A DNA stretch of 64,000 nt, taken from the NCBI RefSeq assembly GCF_021401135.1, contig NZ_JACBFO010000002.1, forward strand, positions 496,001-560,000, in the 5' to 3' direction. Positions 24,662 to 32,011 of this stretch are shown here, in pieces. A program made the position numbers and the translations under genes. Positions within the stretch are counted from its first letter, which is position 1. Every line of letters begins with the position of its first letter. A model generated the notes under the pieces. That model was not told where the DNA came from. It worked only from the letters and a program-made list of their open reading frames with translations, and ran no database searches. The stretch is from Azonexus sp. R2A61. Its GTDB lineage: Bacteria; Pseudomonadota; Gammaproteobacteria; Burkholderiales; Rhodocyclaceae.

Positions 24662-26314
24662 ATGCCCCTGACCTCTGACAGTTTCCGCCTTCGCCTGGTC
24701 CTGCTCTTCGGCGGCCTGTCGATCGCCTTCATGCTCGGCATCACGCTGTACATCAATCGCGTCGCGACGGCGCACATCATCGAGGATGGCGAAGAGCGCC
24801 TGCGCAATCTGGCTTTCAACGTCGCGCTCGTCGTCGAAAACAACCTCGAGGAACGGCAGCGGGAAATTCACCTGCTCAGCCACAGCTTGCCGAAACCGGG
24901 GCAGCGCCTCGAAAACGACAACATCCGCCGCATGCTGGCGCTGGCCAAGAAAGCCTACCGACACTACGCCTGGATCGGCCTGACCGATGCCGACGGCGTC
25001 GTTCGGGTGGCTGCCGACGGCATGCTCGAAGGCGTCGATGCCTCCCGGCGTGACTGGTTCGCGCAGAGCCGGACAGGCGACTTCATCGGTGACGTGCACG
25101 AAGCCGTACTGCTGGCCAAGAAACTGCCGGCCCCGGCACCCGGCGAACCGCTGCGCTTCGTCGACTTCGCCTCGCCGGTACATGACGAGGCCGGACGTTT
25201 CCTCGGCGTCGTGGCATCGCATGCCCATTGGCGCTGGGTAGACGAGGTCATCCACCAGATTCTGCCGGCCGATGCCGAACAGAACGGAATCGAAGTGCTG
25301 ATCGCCAATCCGCAGGGCAAGATCCTCTATCCGTTCAAGGCGGTAAATGAAGCGCACCTGCCGGACCCGCTGCGCCAGGATCCCCGGCTGACGCGCTTCC
25401 ACTGGCCCGAAAACGGCGATTACATGATCGGCATGCAGCGCATCGACAGCGAACCGGGCTGGTTGATCATCGTCCGCCAATCGGCCGATCTGGCGCTCGC
25501 CCCGGTCACCCGGCTGCACTACAGCCTGCTGATCATCGGGGTGGCCGTCGCCTTGCTGTTCATGATCCTCGCCTACTGGATCGCCATCACCTTGAGCCGA
25601 CCGCTCGAACGCCTGGCCCAGGTCGCCCAGGCCATCGAGCATGACGACGAAAGCGGCAGTTTTGCGGTCGACTGCCGTTTACGTGAAATTCGCACGCTGG
25701 CCGATTCGCTGCGCGACATGTTCTCCCACTTGCGGGCATCGAAAAAAGCACTGCAGGAAGCCAACGCCTCGCTGGAAGAAAAGGTCGACCGGCGGACGCG
25801 CGAACTGCGCGAAGCCAACCTGGCGCTCGAACAACTGGCCCGCCACGACACGCTGACCGGCCTGCACAACCGGCTGGCCGCCAACGAGCGCCTGCGCAGC
25901 GAGTTCCAGCGCAGCCGTCGGAGCCAGCAGGAAGAAGCCCTGCTGGTCATCGACGTGGACCATTTCAAGCGGGTCAACGATACCTGGGGACACGAAACCG
26001 GCGATCAGGTGCTGATCCACATCGCCGATCAGCTGAAAGCCTCGGCACGGCAGACTGATTTCGTCGCCCGGCTGGGCGGCGAGGAGTTTCTGGCGATCCT
26101 GCCGGACACTTCGCCGGCAGGGGCGATGATCGTCGCCGAAAAAATCCGCGCCGGCATTGCCGATTCGACGGCACCGACCGTCGGCCGGGTCACCGTCAGC
26201 ATCGGGGTCGGCATCGTCGAAGCGGACGACAAGGACGAGGACGATGCGCTACGCCGCGCCGATCAGGCGCTTTACCGGGCCAAGGGCGGCGGCCGCAACT
26301 GCGTGATGCGCTAG
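24662..26314 (+). CDS. Membrane diguanylate cyclase (dCache-like sensor, HAMP-like, GGDEF)
   Basis: 550 residues. A TM helix at about 10-30, a periplasmic sensor of the double-Cache type (YAWIGLTDADGVVRVAADG, then SRRDWFAQSR), and a second TM near 285-305 followed by a HAMP-like linker and a coiled coil. The GGDEF domain has GGEEF at residues 472-476 and an inhibitory I-site RQTD five residues before it, so it should be an active, product-inhibited c-di-GMP synthase. A TATAAT box at 24627-24632 suggests its own promoter. Its stop overlaps the convergent YkgJ gene by 4 bases. Confidence 0.9.
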   Translation: MPLTSDSFRLRLVLLFGGLSIAFMLGITLYINRVATAHIIEDGEERLRNLAFNVALVVENNLEERQREIHLLSHSLPKPGQRLENDNIRRMLALAKKAYRHYAWIGLTDADGVVRVAADGMLEGVDASRRDWFAQSRTGDFIGDVHEAVLLAKKLPAPAPGEPLRFVDFASPVHDEAGRFLGVVASHAHWRWVDEVIHQILPADAEQNGIEVLIANPQGKILYPFKAVNEAHLPDPLRQDPRLTRFHWPENGDYMIGMQRIDSEPGWLIIVRQSADLALAPVTRLHYSLLIIGVAVALLFMILAYWIAITLSRPLERLAQVAQAIEHDDESGSFAVDCRLREIRTLADSLRDMFSHLRASKKALQEANASLEEKVDRRTRELREANLALEQLARHDTLTGLHNRLAANERLRSEFQRSRRSQQEEALLVIDVDHFKRVNDTWGHETGDQVLIHIADQLKASARQTDFVARLGGEEFLAILPDTSPAGAMIVAEKIRAGIADSTAPTVGRVTVSIGVGIVEADDKDEDDALRRADQALYRAKGGGRNCVMR

Positions 26315-26625
26315 CAGGGCGGCAGGCCGCACTGCCGGCGGGCCCGGTTGCAGGCCGGATGTTCGACATCGAATTCCCGGCATGGCGACGGTCGACCGTC
26401 GTAGATCGTGCATTTCACTGCCACGCCGACTTCGCCGTCGAGCGCAGCGCAACGCGGCGTCGGGCTGTCGGTGCCGCGCATGCGGACGATGGCCGGCGTC
26501 ACCGGCACGGTCAGTGCGACCGGCACGCCGTCGCCCCAGGCAAAAGCGCCGCCGGCCAGTTCGGCCGGGTGAAAATCGACGCGCAGGCTGGCACAGCAGG
26601 CGCCGCAGGTCTGGCAAACGCTCAT
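26311..26625 (-). CDS. YkgJ-family cysteine cluster protein
   Basis: A 104-residue protein with the zinc/iron-binding cysteine pattern of the YkgJ (UPF0153) family: CQTCGACCASLR at the N-terminus, KCTIYDGRPSPCREF in the middle and a C-terminal RRQCGLPPC. The cysteines probably hold a metal centre. The reaction is unknown. It lies 10 bases after the TrmB-like gene on the same strand, so the two are co-transcribed. Confidence 0.82.
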   Translation of the reverse strand: MSVCQTCGACCASLRVDFHPAELAGGAFAWGDGVPVALTVPVTPAIVRMRGTDSPTPRCAALDGEVGVAVKCTIYDGRPSPCREFDVEHPACNRARRQCGLPPC

Positions 26626-26635
26626 CGGCCGGCCG

Positions 26636-27301
26636 TCATCCCAGATCGACCCGGCAGCGCCACAGCTCGTGCCCGGAAGCCAGATACTTTTTCTCGAACG
26701 GGGTCAGCGGATCGTCGGTGACATAAGCTTCGGCGCAGACTTCGCGAGCGCTCAGCCAGCCGAGCGCCAAAGCCATTTCCTCGATATAGATGCGCCAGTT
26801 GCTGCGACATTCGACGATGCCGCCCAGTTCGCGCCAGACCGGAAATACCGCATGCCCATGCCAGCGCCGCGCCAGATGGCCGATCTTCGGCCACGGATTC
26901 GGATACAGGTTGTAATGGCGCGCCAGCCGGATGCCCTGGGCGGCCAGCAGACGCCAGACATCGACCAGATCGGCGCGGATCAGCACGGCGTTGGCCGGCA
27001 GCGCCGCCGGTTTGCCGCGTTCGATGCGGTCGACCGACTGATCGACGCCAAAAACGAAATGCTCGGGAAAAGCGGCGGCCAGCCGCAGCGTGCTCCAGCC
27101 GACGCCGCAACCGGCGTCGAGAATCAGCGGCGCGGCCGGATTCCACGCATCGCGCGCCGCCAGCGCCTGGGCCACGGCAAGCCGGTTGTAATCGAGCAGC
27201 GGCTTGCGGAAGGGATGCGCCAGATGGCGCTGGAACAAGATCGCCAGATCGGCATGCGGACCGTCCTGGGCGCTGTGGATGAAGCGCGAATTGCCGTCCA
27301 T
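26636..27301 (-). CDS. TrmB-like tRNA (guanine-N7)-methyltransferase family protein
   Basis: A 221-residue SAM-dependent methyltransferase. Seen motifs are LILDAGCGVGWSTLRLA for SAM binding, HFVFGVDQS, and the TrmB-type YNLYPNPWPKIGHLARRWHGH, the catalytic/recognition loop of m7G46 tRNA methyltransferases. It is a divergent TrmB relative: the N-terminal MDGNSRFIHSAQDGPHADL is unlike E. coli TrmB, and some betaproteobacteria carry both forms. A dispersed 10-mer lies at 27025-27034. It follows the Dus gene with a 3-base gap. Confidence 0.78.
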   Translation of the reverse strand: MDGNSRFIHSAQDGPHADLAILFQRHLAHPFRKPLLDYNRLAVAQALAARDAWNPAAPLILDAGCGVGWSTLRLAAAFPEHFVFGVDQSVDRIERGKPAALPANAVLIRADLVDVWRLLAAQGIRLARHYNLYPNPWPKIGHLARRWHGHAVFPVWRELGGIVECRSNWRIYIEEMALALGWLSAREVCAEAYVTDDPLTPFEKKYLASGHELWRCRVDLG

Positions 27302-27304
27302 CGT

Positions 27305-28312
27305 TCAGGCGGCCAGCGGCAGCCGGGCCAGCACCCCGGCATCGAGCAGCAAGCGGTCGATGTCCTCGGCTCCCTTGACCGGCCGCAAGCGCTGGTACAG
27401 CACCTCGGCCTCGGCGTAATGACGGCGCAGCAGCATCAGCCACTGCTTCAGCCGGCCGCCGGCATGCACCGGCAACACGCGCTGACGCACGCCCAGCCAG
27501 AAGATCTCCAGCCACGGCAGCAATTGCCGCCAGCCGGCCGCCCGATCGTCATCGGCTTCGCCGCGGATTCGGCGCGGCAGCAGCGGATCGGCCAGCGCAC
27601 CGCGGCCGAACATCACGTCGGCACAACCGCTCTCGTCGCGGATGCGCCGCCAGTCGTCGACAGTCCACACCTCGCCGTTGGCGATCACCGGAATGTCGAT
27701 CGCCGACCGCACGCGGTCGATCTGCGCCCAGCGCGCCGGCGGCCGGTAACCGTCGGCCTTGGTCCGGCCATGCACGATCAGTTCTTCCGCACCGCCCGCC
27801 GCGATGGCCTGCGCACAATCGACGGCCAGGCAGACGTCGTCGATGCCCAGCCGCATTTTTGCGGTCAACGGGATGTCGACCGGAATTTCCGCGCGCACCG
27901 CAGCGACGATGTCGTGCAGCAGTTGCGGTTCGCCGAGCAGCGCCGAACCGCCGCGATGCTTGAACACCGTCGGCGCCGGACAACCGAAGTTGATGTCTAC
28001 GCCGGCCGGCCGGTGTTTGACCAGACGGCGCGCGTTGGCCGCCATGAAATGCGGATCGGAACCGAGCAGTTGCACGCGCATCGGTGTCCCGGCCGGCGTC
28101 CGGCTAGCGTTGGACAGTTCCGGGCAGGTGCGCAGGAAAGTCCGGTTCGGCAGCACGCTCTCGGTCACCCGGATGAACTCGCAGATGCCCCAGTCGTAAC
28201 CGCCGATCGCCGTCAGCACGTCGCGCATCAGCGGATCGGCAAGGCCCTCCATCGGCGCGAGCAGCAGGCGGCCGGCAGGCAATGGCGGGGGAAAGGAACG
28301 GGAATCGGACAT
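27305..28312 (-). CDS. dusC: tRNA-dihydrouridine(16) synthase DusC
   Basis: A 335-residue FMN-dependent enzyme reducing U16 in the tRNA D-loop. Seen motifs are LLLAPMEGLADPLMRDVLT, the catalytic-Cys loop VDINFGCPAPTVFKHRGGSALL, LTAKMRLGIDD, VHGRTKADGYRPPARW and PVIANGEVW. The form CPAPTV and the MEG opening fit DusC rather than DusA or DusB. The start at 28312 gives the best N-terminus but lacks a clear ribosome site. The first gene of an apparent dusC - TrmB-like - YkgJ unit. Confidence 0.88.
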   Translation of the reverse strand: MSDSRSFPPPLPAGRLLLAPMEGLADPLMRDVLTAIGGYDWGICEFIRVTESVLPNRTFLRTCPELSNASRTPAGTPMRVQLLGSDPHFMAANARRLVKHRPAGVDINFGCPAPTVFKHRGGSALLGEPQLLHDIVAAVRAEIPVDIPLTAKMRLGIDDVCLAVDCAQAIAAGGAEELIVHGRTKADGYRPPARWAQIDRVRSAIDIPVIANGEVWTVDDWRRIRDESGCADVMFGRGALADPLLPRRIRGEADDDRAAGWRQLLPWLEIFWLGVRQRVLPVHAGGRLKQWLMLLRRHYAEAEVLYQRLRPVKGAEDIDRLLLDAGVLARLPLAA

Positions 28313-28431
28313 CGAAACGCGGCAAATCGCTGAAAAGGCGCGCATTATCGCGCGCTTTGCCATGGATTGCGCGACACCGCGCGAGCCGCGACAATCACGC
28401 CTCACCGCCCTTGCCGCCCCGCCCCGCCGAA

Positions 28432-29184
28432 ATGCCCGCCAGCCCGCACGATTCCGCCCCGATGCCCGATACCTTCCACCGCCTGTTCGCGCTGCCCGGC
28501 GAAACCGACCGCGGCGACACGCTGCCCCGCTACGACGCGGCCGGCAACGTCCGCACCCTGCAGATCGTGCTGCATGACAGTCGCCACTGGCCGGAGATCG
28601 CCGCGCTGCTCGCCGGCCTCGCCCAACTCGACCTGCCGCTGCCCGCCGTCTCGGTCGAGGCGGAAGGCGGTTACGCCCTGTGGTTCGCGCTGGCCGACCC
28701 GGTTCCCGCCGAACGCGCCGGGCATTTTCTCCATGCCCTGCGGCGCCGTTTTCTTGCTGAAATTCCGGTCGACCGCATCGAGCTACTGCCCGGCAACGCC
28801 GCCACGCCAACCCTCCGGCGCCTGCCGCGGCAGGTCGGCGAACGCTGGTCGGCCTTCATCGATCCGACGCTCGGCAGCCTGTTCGCCGATGGCGACGGCC
28901 TCGACTTCCCGCCCGACCCGGAACGTCAGGCCGGCCTGCTGGCTGCGGTCGACCTCATTTCCAGCGAAAAATTCGAGCGCGCGCTGAATCGTCTGGGGCA
29001 ACCCGTCAGCCCGATCGCCGATCCGGCCGTCAGCACCGGCGACCTGTTGCCCACCGGCGGCGACTACCGCGATCCGAAAACTTTCCTGTTCGCCGTGATG
29101 AACGACCCGCGAGCCGCCGCCGCCCACCGCCTGGCCGCCGCCAGCGCACTGCTCCCCTACTGCCATAAGCCGGCCGGCGACTGA
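28432..29184 (+). CDS. Protein of unknown function, primase-fold-like and terminase-small-like segments (tentative)
   Basis: About 250 residues; ATG at 28432 or 28462. I do not recognise it firmly. The first 150 residues contain GGYALWFALADPVP, then VDRIELLP, then RWSAFIDPTLGSLF, an order that recalls the core strands of archaeo-eukaryotic primase folds, but the metal-binding Asp pair is not evident. The tail (NDPRAAAAHRLAAASALLPYCH) looks like the DNA-binding end of phage small terminases. It ends 4 bases before the PIN gene, so the two are co-transcribed. Two dispersed 10-mers lie inside (28768 and 28944), which argues for long residence. Confidence 0.5.
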   Translation: MPASPHDSAPMPDTFHRLFALPGETDRGDTLPRYDAAGNVRTLQIVLHDSRHWPEIAALLAGLAQLDLPLPAVSVEAEGGYALWFALADPVPAERAGHFLHALRRRFLAEIPVDRIELLPGNAATPTLRRLPRQVGERWSAFIDPTLGSLFADGDGLDFPPDPERQAGLLAAVDLISSEKFERALNRLGQPVSPIADPAVSTGDLLPTGGDYRDPKTFLFAVMNDPRAAAAHRLAAASALLPYCHKPAGD

Positions 29185-29188
29185 CCGC

Positions 29189-29620
29189 ATGCAACGTCTC
29201 GTTCTCGACACCAACGTCGTGCTCGACCTGTTCCACTGGGCCAACGTCGATGCCGTACCGATCATGGCCGCCCTCGAAGCCGGCCATATCCGCTGCCTGG
29301 TCGATGCCCGCACGCTGGACGAACTGCAACGCGTACTGACCTACCCGCAACTGAAGTTGACGCCGGCGATGATCGAAGAACGCTGGACGCGCTACCGTGC
29401 GCTGGTCGAAGTGATCGCCGATGGCGAAGCGCCGCCGCTGCCGCGCTGCAAGGACCCGGACGACCAGAAATTCCTCGAACTCGCCGCACGCAGCGGCGCC
29501 GACCTGCTGGTCAGCAAGGACAAGGCCCTGCTCAAGCTGACCGGGCGAACCCGGCTGGCGTTCCGCATCGTGCCGCCGAAAGTCGCCTGTTCGCTGCTCG
29601 AAACGCCCATCCCGCGCTGA
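29189..29620 (+). CDS. PIN-domain ribonuclease-like protein (putative toxin)
   Basis: A 143-residue PIN-domain protein of the putative toxin component family. Metal-binding acids are seen at VLDTNVVLD near the N-terminus, at DELQR, and at [28 protein letters not shown] in the middle. Such proteins are magnesium-dependent ribonucleases, often toxins. No classic antitoxin gene precedes it; the co-transcribed upstream gene is the only candidate partner. A shortened relative lies 4.1 kb downstream (33738-33938). Confidence 0.8.
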   Translation: MQRLVLDTNVVLDLFHWANVDAVPIMAALEAGHIRCLVDARTLDELQRVLTYPQLKLTPAMIEERWTRYRALVEVIADGEAPPLPRCKDPDDQKFLELAARSGADLLVSKDKALLKLTGRTRLAFRIVPPKVACSLLETPIPR

Positions 29621-29739
29621 ATTGCGCTATATTTTCGGACGCGACGTACGCGGGCGGCCCTGAGCGGCAGCCCGATCCCGGAACGGCCAGCCGAAGCACG
29701 CCAGTGCCGCCCCGCCGACAACTTTCAGGAGAACCGTTG

Positions 29740-30357
29740 ATGACCACCAAGAAGACCAAAGCCGCCAGCACCGTCAAAGCCCCCGTTGCCAAGGCCGTGA
29801 AGCCGGCCGCCAAGCCTGCCGCCGCCAAGCCGGCGGTCAAACCGGCAAGCAAGCCCGCCGCCACGAAGACCGTCGCCGCCAAGCTGCCGGCCATCGACAT
29901 CGGCATTTCCGAAGCCGACCGCAAGAAGATCGTCGCCGGTCTCTCCGCGCTGCTGGCCGACAGCTACACGCTGTACCTGATGACCCACAACTTCCACTGG
30001 AACGTGAAGGGCCCGCAGTTCAACAGCCTGCACCTGATGTTCATGGGTCAATACACCGAACAGTGGAACGCCCTCGACCTGATCGCCGAACGCATCCGCG
30101 CGCTGGGCTACCCGGCACCGGGCACCTACAAGGAATTCGTCAAACTCGCCTCGATCGCCGAAGTCGAAGGCGTGCCGAGCGCCGACGACATGGTCCGCTA
30201 CCTGGTCGGCGCCCAGGAAGCCACCGCCCGCACCGCGCGCAAGCTGCTGCCGGTGGTCGATGCAGCCAACGACCAGCCGACCATCGACCTGCTGACCCAA
30301 CGCCTGGACGTTCACGAAAAGACCGCCTGGATGCTGCGCAGCGTGCTGGATAACTGA
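29740..30357 (+). CDS. dps: Dps-family DNA-binding ferritin with long basic N-terminal tail
   Basis: 205 residues. The ferritin-like core (about 55-205) carries the Dps ferroxidase signature ([19 protein letters not shown], then [14 protein letters not shown]). It stores iron and shields DNA under oxidative stress. The first 50 residues are an Ala/Lys/Pro repeat tail ([20 protein letters not shown]), like histone-H1-type tails, which should bind DNA. AGGAGAA supports the start at 29740, and an efficient terminator follows. The upstream gap of 119 bases has a TATATT element but no clear OxyR site by eye. Confidence 0.92.
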   Translation: MTTKKTKAASTVKAPVAKAVKPAAKPAAAKPAVKPASKPAATKTVAAKLPAIDIGISEADRKKIVAGLSALLADSYTLYLMTHNFHWNVKGPQFNSLHLMFMGQYTEQWNALDLIAERIRALGYPAPGTYKEFVKLASIAEVEGVPSADDMVRYLVGAQEATARTARKLLPVVDAANDQPTIDLLTQRLDVHEKTAWMLRSVLDN

Positions 30358-30383
30358 GGTTTTCCACGGTCGACCGTAAAACA

Positions 30384-30412
30384 GGGCGGGAAATCATCCC
30401 GCCCTTTTCTTT
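30384..30412 (+). terminator. Rho-independent terminator of dps
   Basis: Stem GGGCGGG (30384-30390) with CCCGCCC (30398-30404), loop AAATCAT, then TTTTCTTTT. Just upstream (about 30366-30377) lies ACGGTCGACCGT, a degenerate palindromic form of the dispersed motif. Confidence 0.9.
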
Positions 30413-30445
30413 TCCACCGCTTTTTTCCCGCCAGCCGAAACCGCC

Positions 30446-30931
30446 ATGCACCTTCCCCACCACCAACTCGCCATGACCGTGCTGATGACGCCCGACATGG
30501 CCAACTTCTCCGGCAACGTCCACGGCGGCGCCATCCTCAAGCTGCTCGACCAGGTCGCCTACGCCTGCGCCGCCCGCTACGCCGGCCAGTACGTGGTCAC
30601 CCTGTCGGTCGACCAGGTGATGTTCCGCCAGGCCATCCACGTCGGCGAACTGGTGTCTTTCCTGGCCTCGGTCAACTACACCGGCAATACCTCGATGGAA
30701 ATCGGCATCAAGGTGATCACCGAGGACATCCAGGGCAAGATCATCCGCCATGCCAATTCGTGTTTCTTCACCATGGTCGCCGTCGACGGCGAAGGCAAGC
30801 CAACCGCCGTGCCGCCGCTGATACCGGAAACGCCGGACGAAATCCGCCGCTACCGGGCGGCGCAACTCAGGCGCGAGGTGCGCAAGGAGTTCGAGGCGAA
30901 GATGCGGGCGCCGACGCCAGAGGGCACTTGA
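30446..30931 (+). CDS. Acyl-CoA thioesterase (YciA-like hotdog fold)
   Basis: A 161-residue single hotdog-domain protein with the conserved TPDMANFSGNVHGGAILKLLDQ motif, whose Asn/His-Gly-Gly and Asp are the active-site elements. SCFFTMVAVD and a basic C-terminal helix follow. It should hydrolyse acyl-CoA thioesters in the cytoplasm; chain preference is unknown. It sits as a single gene between the dps terminator and the GbsR-type regulator. Confidence 0.87.
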   Translation: MHLPHHQLAMTVLMTPDMANFSGNVHGGAILKLLDQVAYACAARYAGQYVVTLSVDQVMFRQAIHVGELVSFLASVNYTGNTSMEIGIKVITEDIQGKIIRHANSCFFTMVAVDGEGKPTAVPPLIPETPDEIRRYRAAQLRREVRKEFEAKMRAPTPEGT

Positions 30932-30951
30932 CCAGCCGGTGCAACTTCTAA

Positions 30952-30973
30952 AATTTCTGCGTTGACAGAAATT
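30952..30973. promoter_or_regulatory. Inverted-repeat operator AATTTCTG-N6-CAGAAATT overlapping the -35 box
   Basis: A perfect 8-base inverted repeat with 6-base spacer. It covers the TTGACA -35 element of the promoter of the GbsR/MarR gene, so binding would block RNA polymerase. The same 20-base pattern recurs at 31584-31603 before the next operon. Confidence 0.8.
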
Positions 30974-30990
30974 ACAGACATCACTACATT
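30962..30990 (+). promoter_or_regulatory. Sigma70-type promoter TTGACA-N17-TACATT, likely leaderless transcript
   Basis: -35 TTGACA at 30962-30967, a 17-base spacer and -10 TACATT at 30985-30990. The expected transcription start falls at about 30997, which is the A of the regulator's ATG, so the mRNA is probably leaderless. No ribosome site is visible before that ATG. Confidence 0.75.
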
Positions 30991-30996
30991 GCGGTC

Positions 30997-31533
30997 ATGG
31001 AACTCAAACCGATCTCCGAACGATTCATCCTCCACTGGGGCGAAATGGGCTCGCGCTGGGGCGTCAACCGCACCGTCGCGCAGATTCATGCCCTGCTCTA
31101 TCTGGCCGGGCGGCCGATGGAAGCCGAGGAAATCGCCAGCACGCTGGGCGTCGCCCGCTCCAATGTCAGCACCAGCATCAAGGAGCTGCAATCCTGGAAG
31201 CTCGTGCGCACGGTGCATCTGAAGGGCGACCGGCGCGACCATTTCGAGACCTCGACCGATGTCTGGGAGCTGTTCCGGCTGATCGTCGAAGGCCGTCGCC
31301 AACGCGAGATCGACCCGACCATCGATGTACTCAACGGCTTCCTCAGCAACCCGGACCTGGCCAACGAGGACGAAGGCGCGCAGCAGCGCATCCGCGAGAC
31401 GCTGGAGTTCATCCAGATCCTCACCACCTGGTCCGACGAAATGCTGCGCCTGAAGCCGGAAACGCTGATGAAGATGCTCGGCATCGGCGCCAAGTTGAGC
31501 CAGACCTTCCGCAAGGGCAGCAGCAGCGAATAA
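30997..31533 (+). CDS. GbsR/MarR-family winged-helix transcriptional regulator
   Basis: 178 residues. The N-terminal domain is a MarR-like winged helix (RTVAQIHALLYLAGRPMEAEEIASTLG, then ARSNVSTSIKELQSWKLV, wing VHLKGDRRDHF). It continues into the GbsR-type helical dimerisation region (STDVWELFRLIVEGRRQREIDP). The paired operators before its own start and before the next operon suggest that it represses itself and the three genes that follow. The signal it senses is unknown; the targets (a membrane protein, an NAD-epimerase/DoxX fusion and a DUF2269 protein) hint at a membrane or redox cue. Confidence 0.85.
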   Translation: MELKPISERFILHWGEMGSRWGVNRTVAQIHALLYLAGRPMEAEEIASTLGVARSNVSTSIKELQSWKLVRTVHLKGDRRDHFETSTDVWELFRLIVEGRRQREIDPTIDVLNGFLSNPDLANEDEGAQQRIRETLEFIQILTTWSDEMLRLKPETLMKMLGIGAKLSQTFRKGSSSE

Positions 31534-31583
31534 ACCGCTTTCACCCGGCATGGGCCGTTCTGGCCCATTTTTTTGAAGCATCA

Positions 31584-31603
31584 ATTTCTGTACTTACAGA
31601 AAT
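31584..31603. promoter_or_regulatory. Second copy of operator: ATTTCTG-N6-CAGAAAT
   Basis: The same arms and spacer length as the site at 30952-30973, with a different spacer sequence (TACTTA). It lies 21 bases before the start of the downstream operon. Two sites with conserved arms and unlike spacers are what a dimeric regulator site looks like. Confidence 0.8.
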
Positions 31604-31624
31604 ATTCGTAAGAAAGAAAACACC

Positions 31625-32011
31625 ATGGACTCGACCCTGATCTTCCTGCTGCAAGTCTGTCTCGCCCTGCTCGCTGGTGGCCTCGCCGCCTACTACCTGA
31701 AAACCGCCCTCACCGGCATCCTGGTCGACCTCTGCGGCACCGTCGGCCGGGCCGATTTCTGGTGGCGGACCAGCGCGATTCTGTTGCTCGGGCTACCCTT
31801 GCTGCTCGTCCTCTTTTTCGCCGCCAATCCCGTCTTCAGCGACCCGGCGCTGGCCTTGCGCGACGCCTTCCGGCTCAGCCTGATCGGCGTCCTCGTCGCG
31901 GTCGGCCTGCTCTCGCGCCGTATCTGGAAGCACATCCCGACCCCGGTCGCGCTGCCGCAACACGCGACCGGCGTGGAAAGCAACGAAGAGGTGACGCCAT
32001 GCGCATCCTGA
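31625..32011 (+). CDS. Small integral membrane protein of the GbsR-controlled operon
   Basis: 128 residues with three hydrophobic segments: LIFLLQVCLALLAGGLAAYYL, ILLLGLPLLLVLFFAA and LSLIGVLVAVGLL. It has a short charged C-terminus. I do not recognise the family. It is the first gene of the operon, and its last 13 bases overlap the next gene. Confidence 0.65.
   Translation: MDSTLIFLLQVCLALLAGGLAAYYLKTALTGILVDLCGTVGRADFWWRTSAILLLGLPLLLVLFFAANPVFSDPALALRDAFRLSLIGVLVAVGLLSRRIWKHIPTPVALPQHATGVESNEEVTPCAS

Noticed and set aside
26388-26401. GACGGTCGACCGTC inside the YkgJ gene as a motif palindrome
   Set aside because: It shares the GGTCGACC centre but not the TGCGGTCGAC core; counted as a degenerate look-alike, not a family member.
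29740-29900. The Ala/Lys/Pro repeat in dps as a simple DNA repeat or assembly error
   Set aside because: Codons vary while residues repeat, and such basic tails are known in other Dps proteins, so it is a real protein feature.
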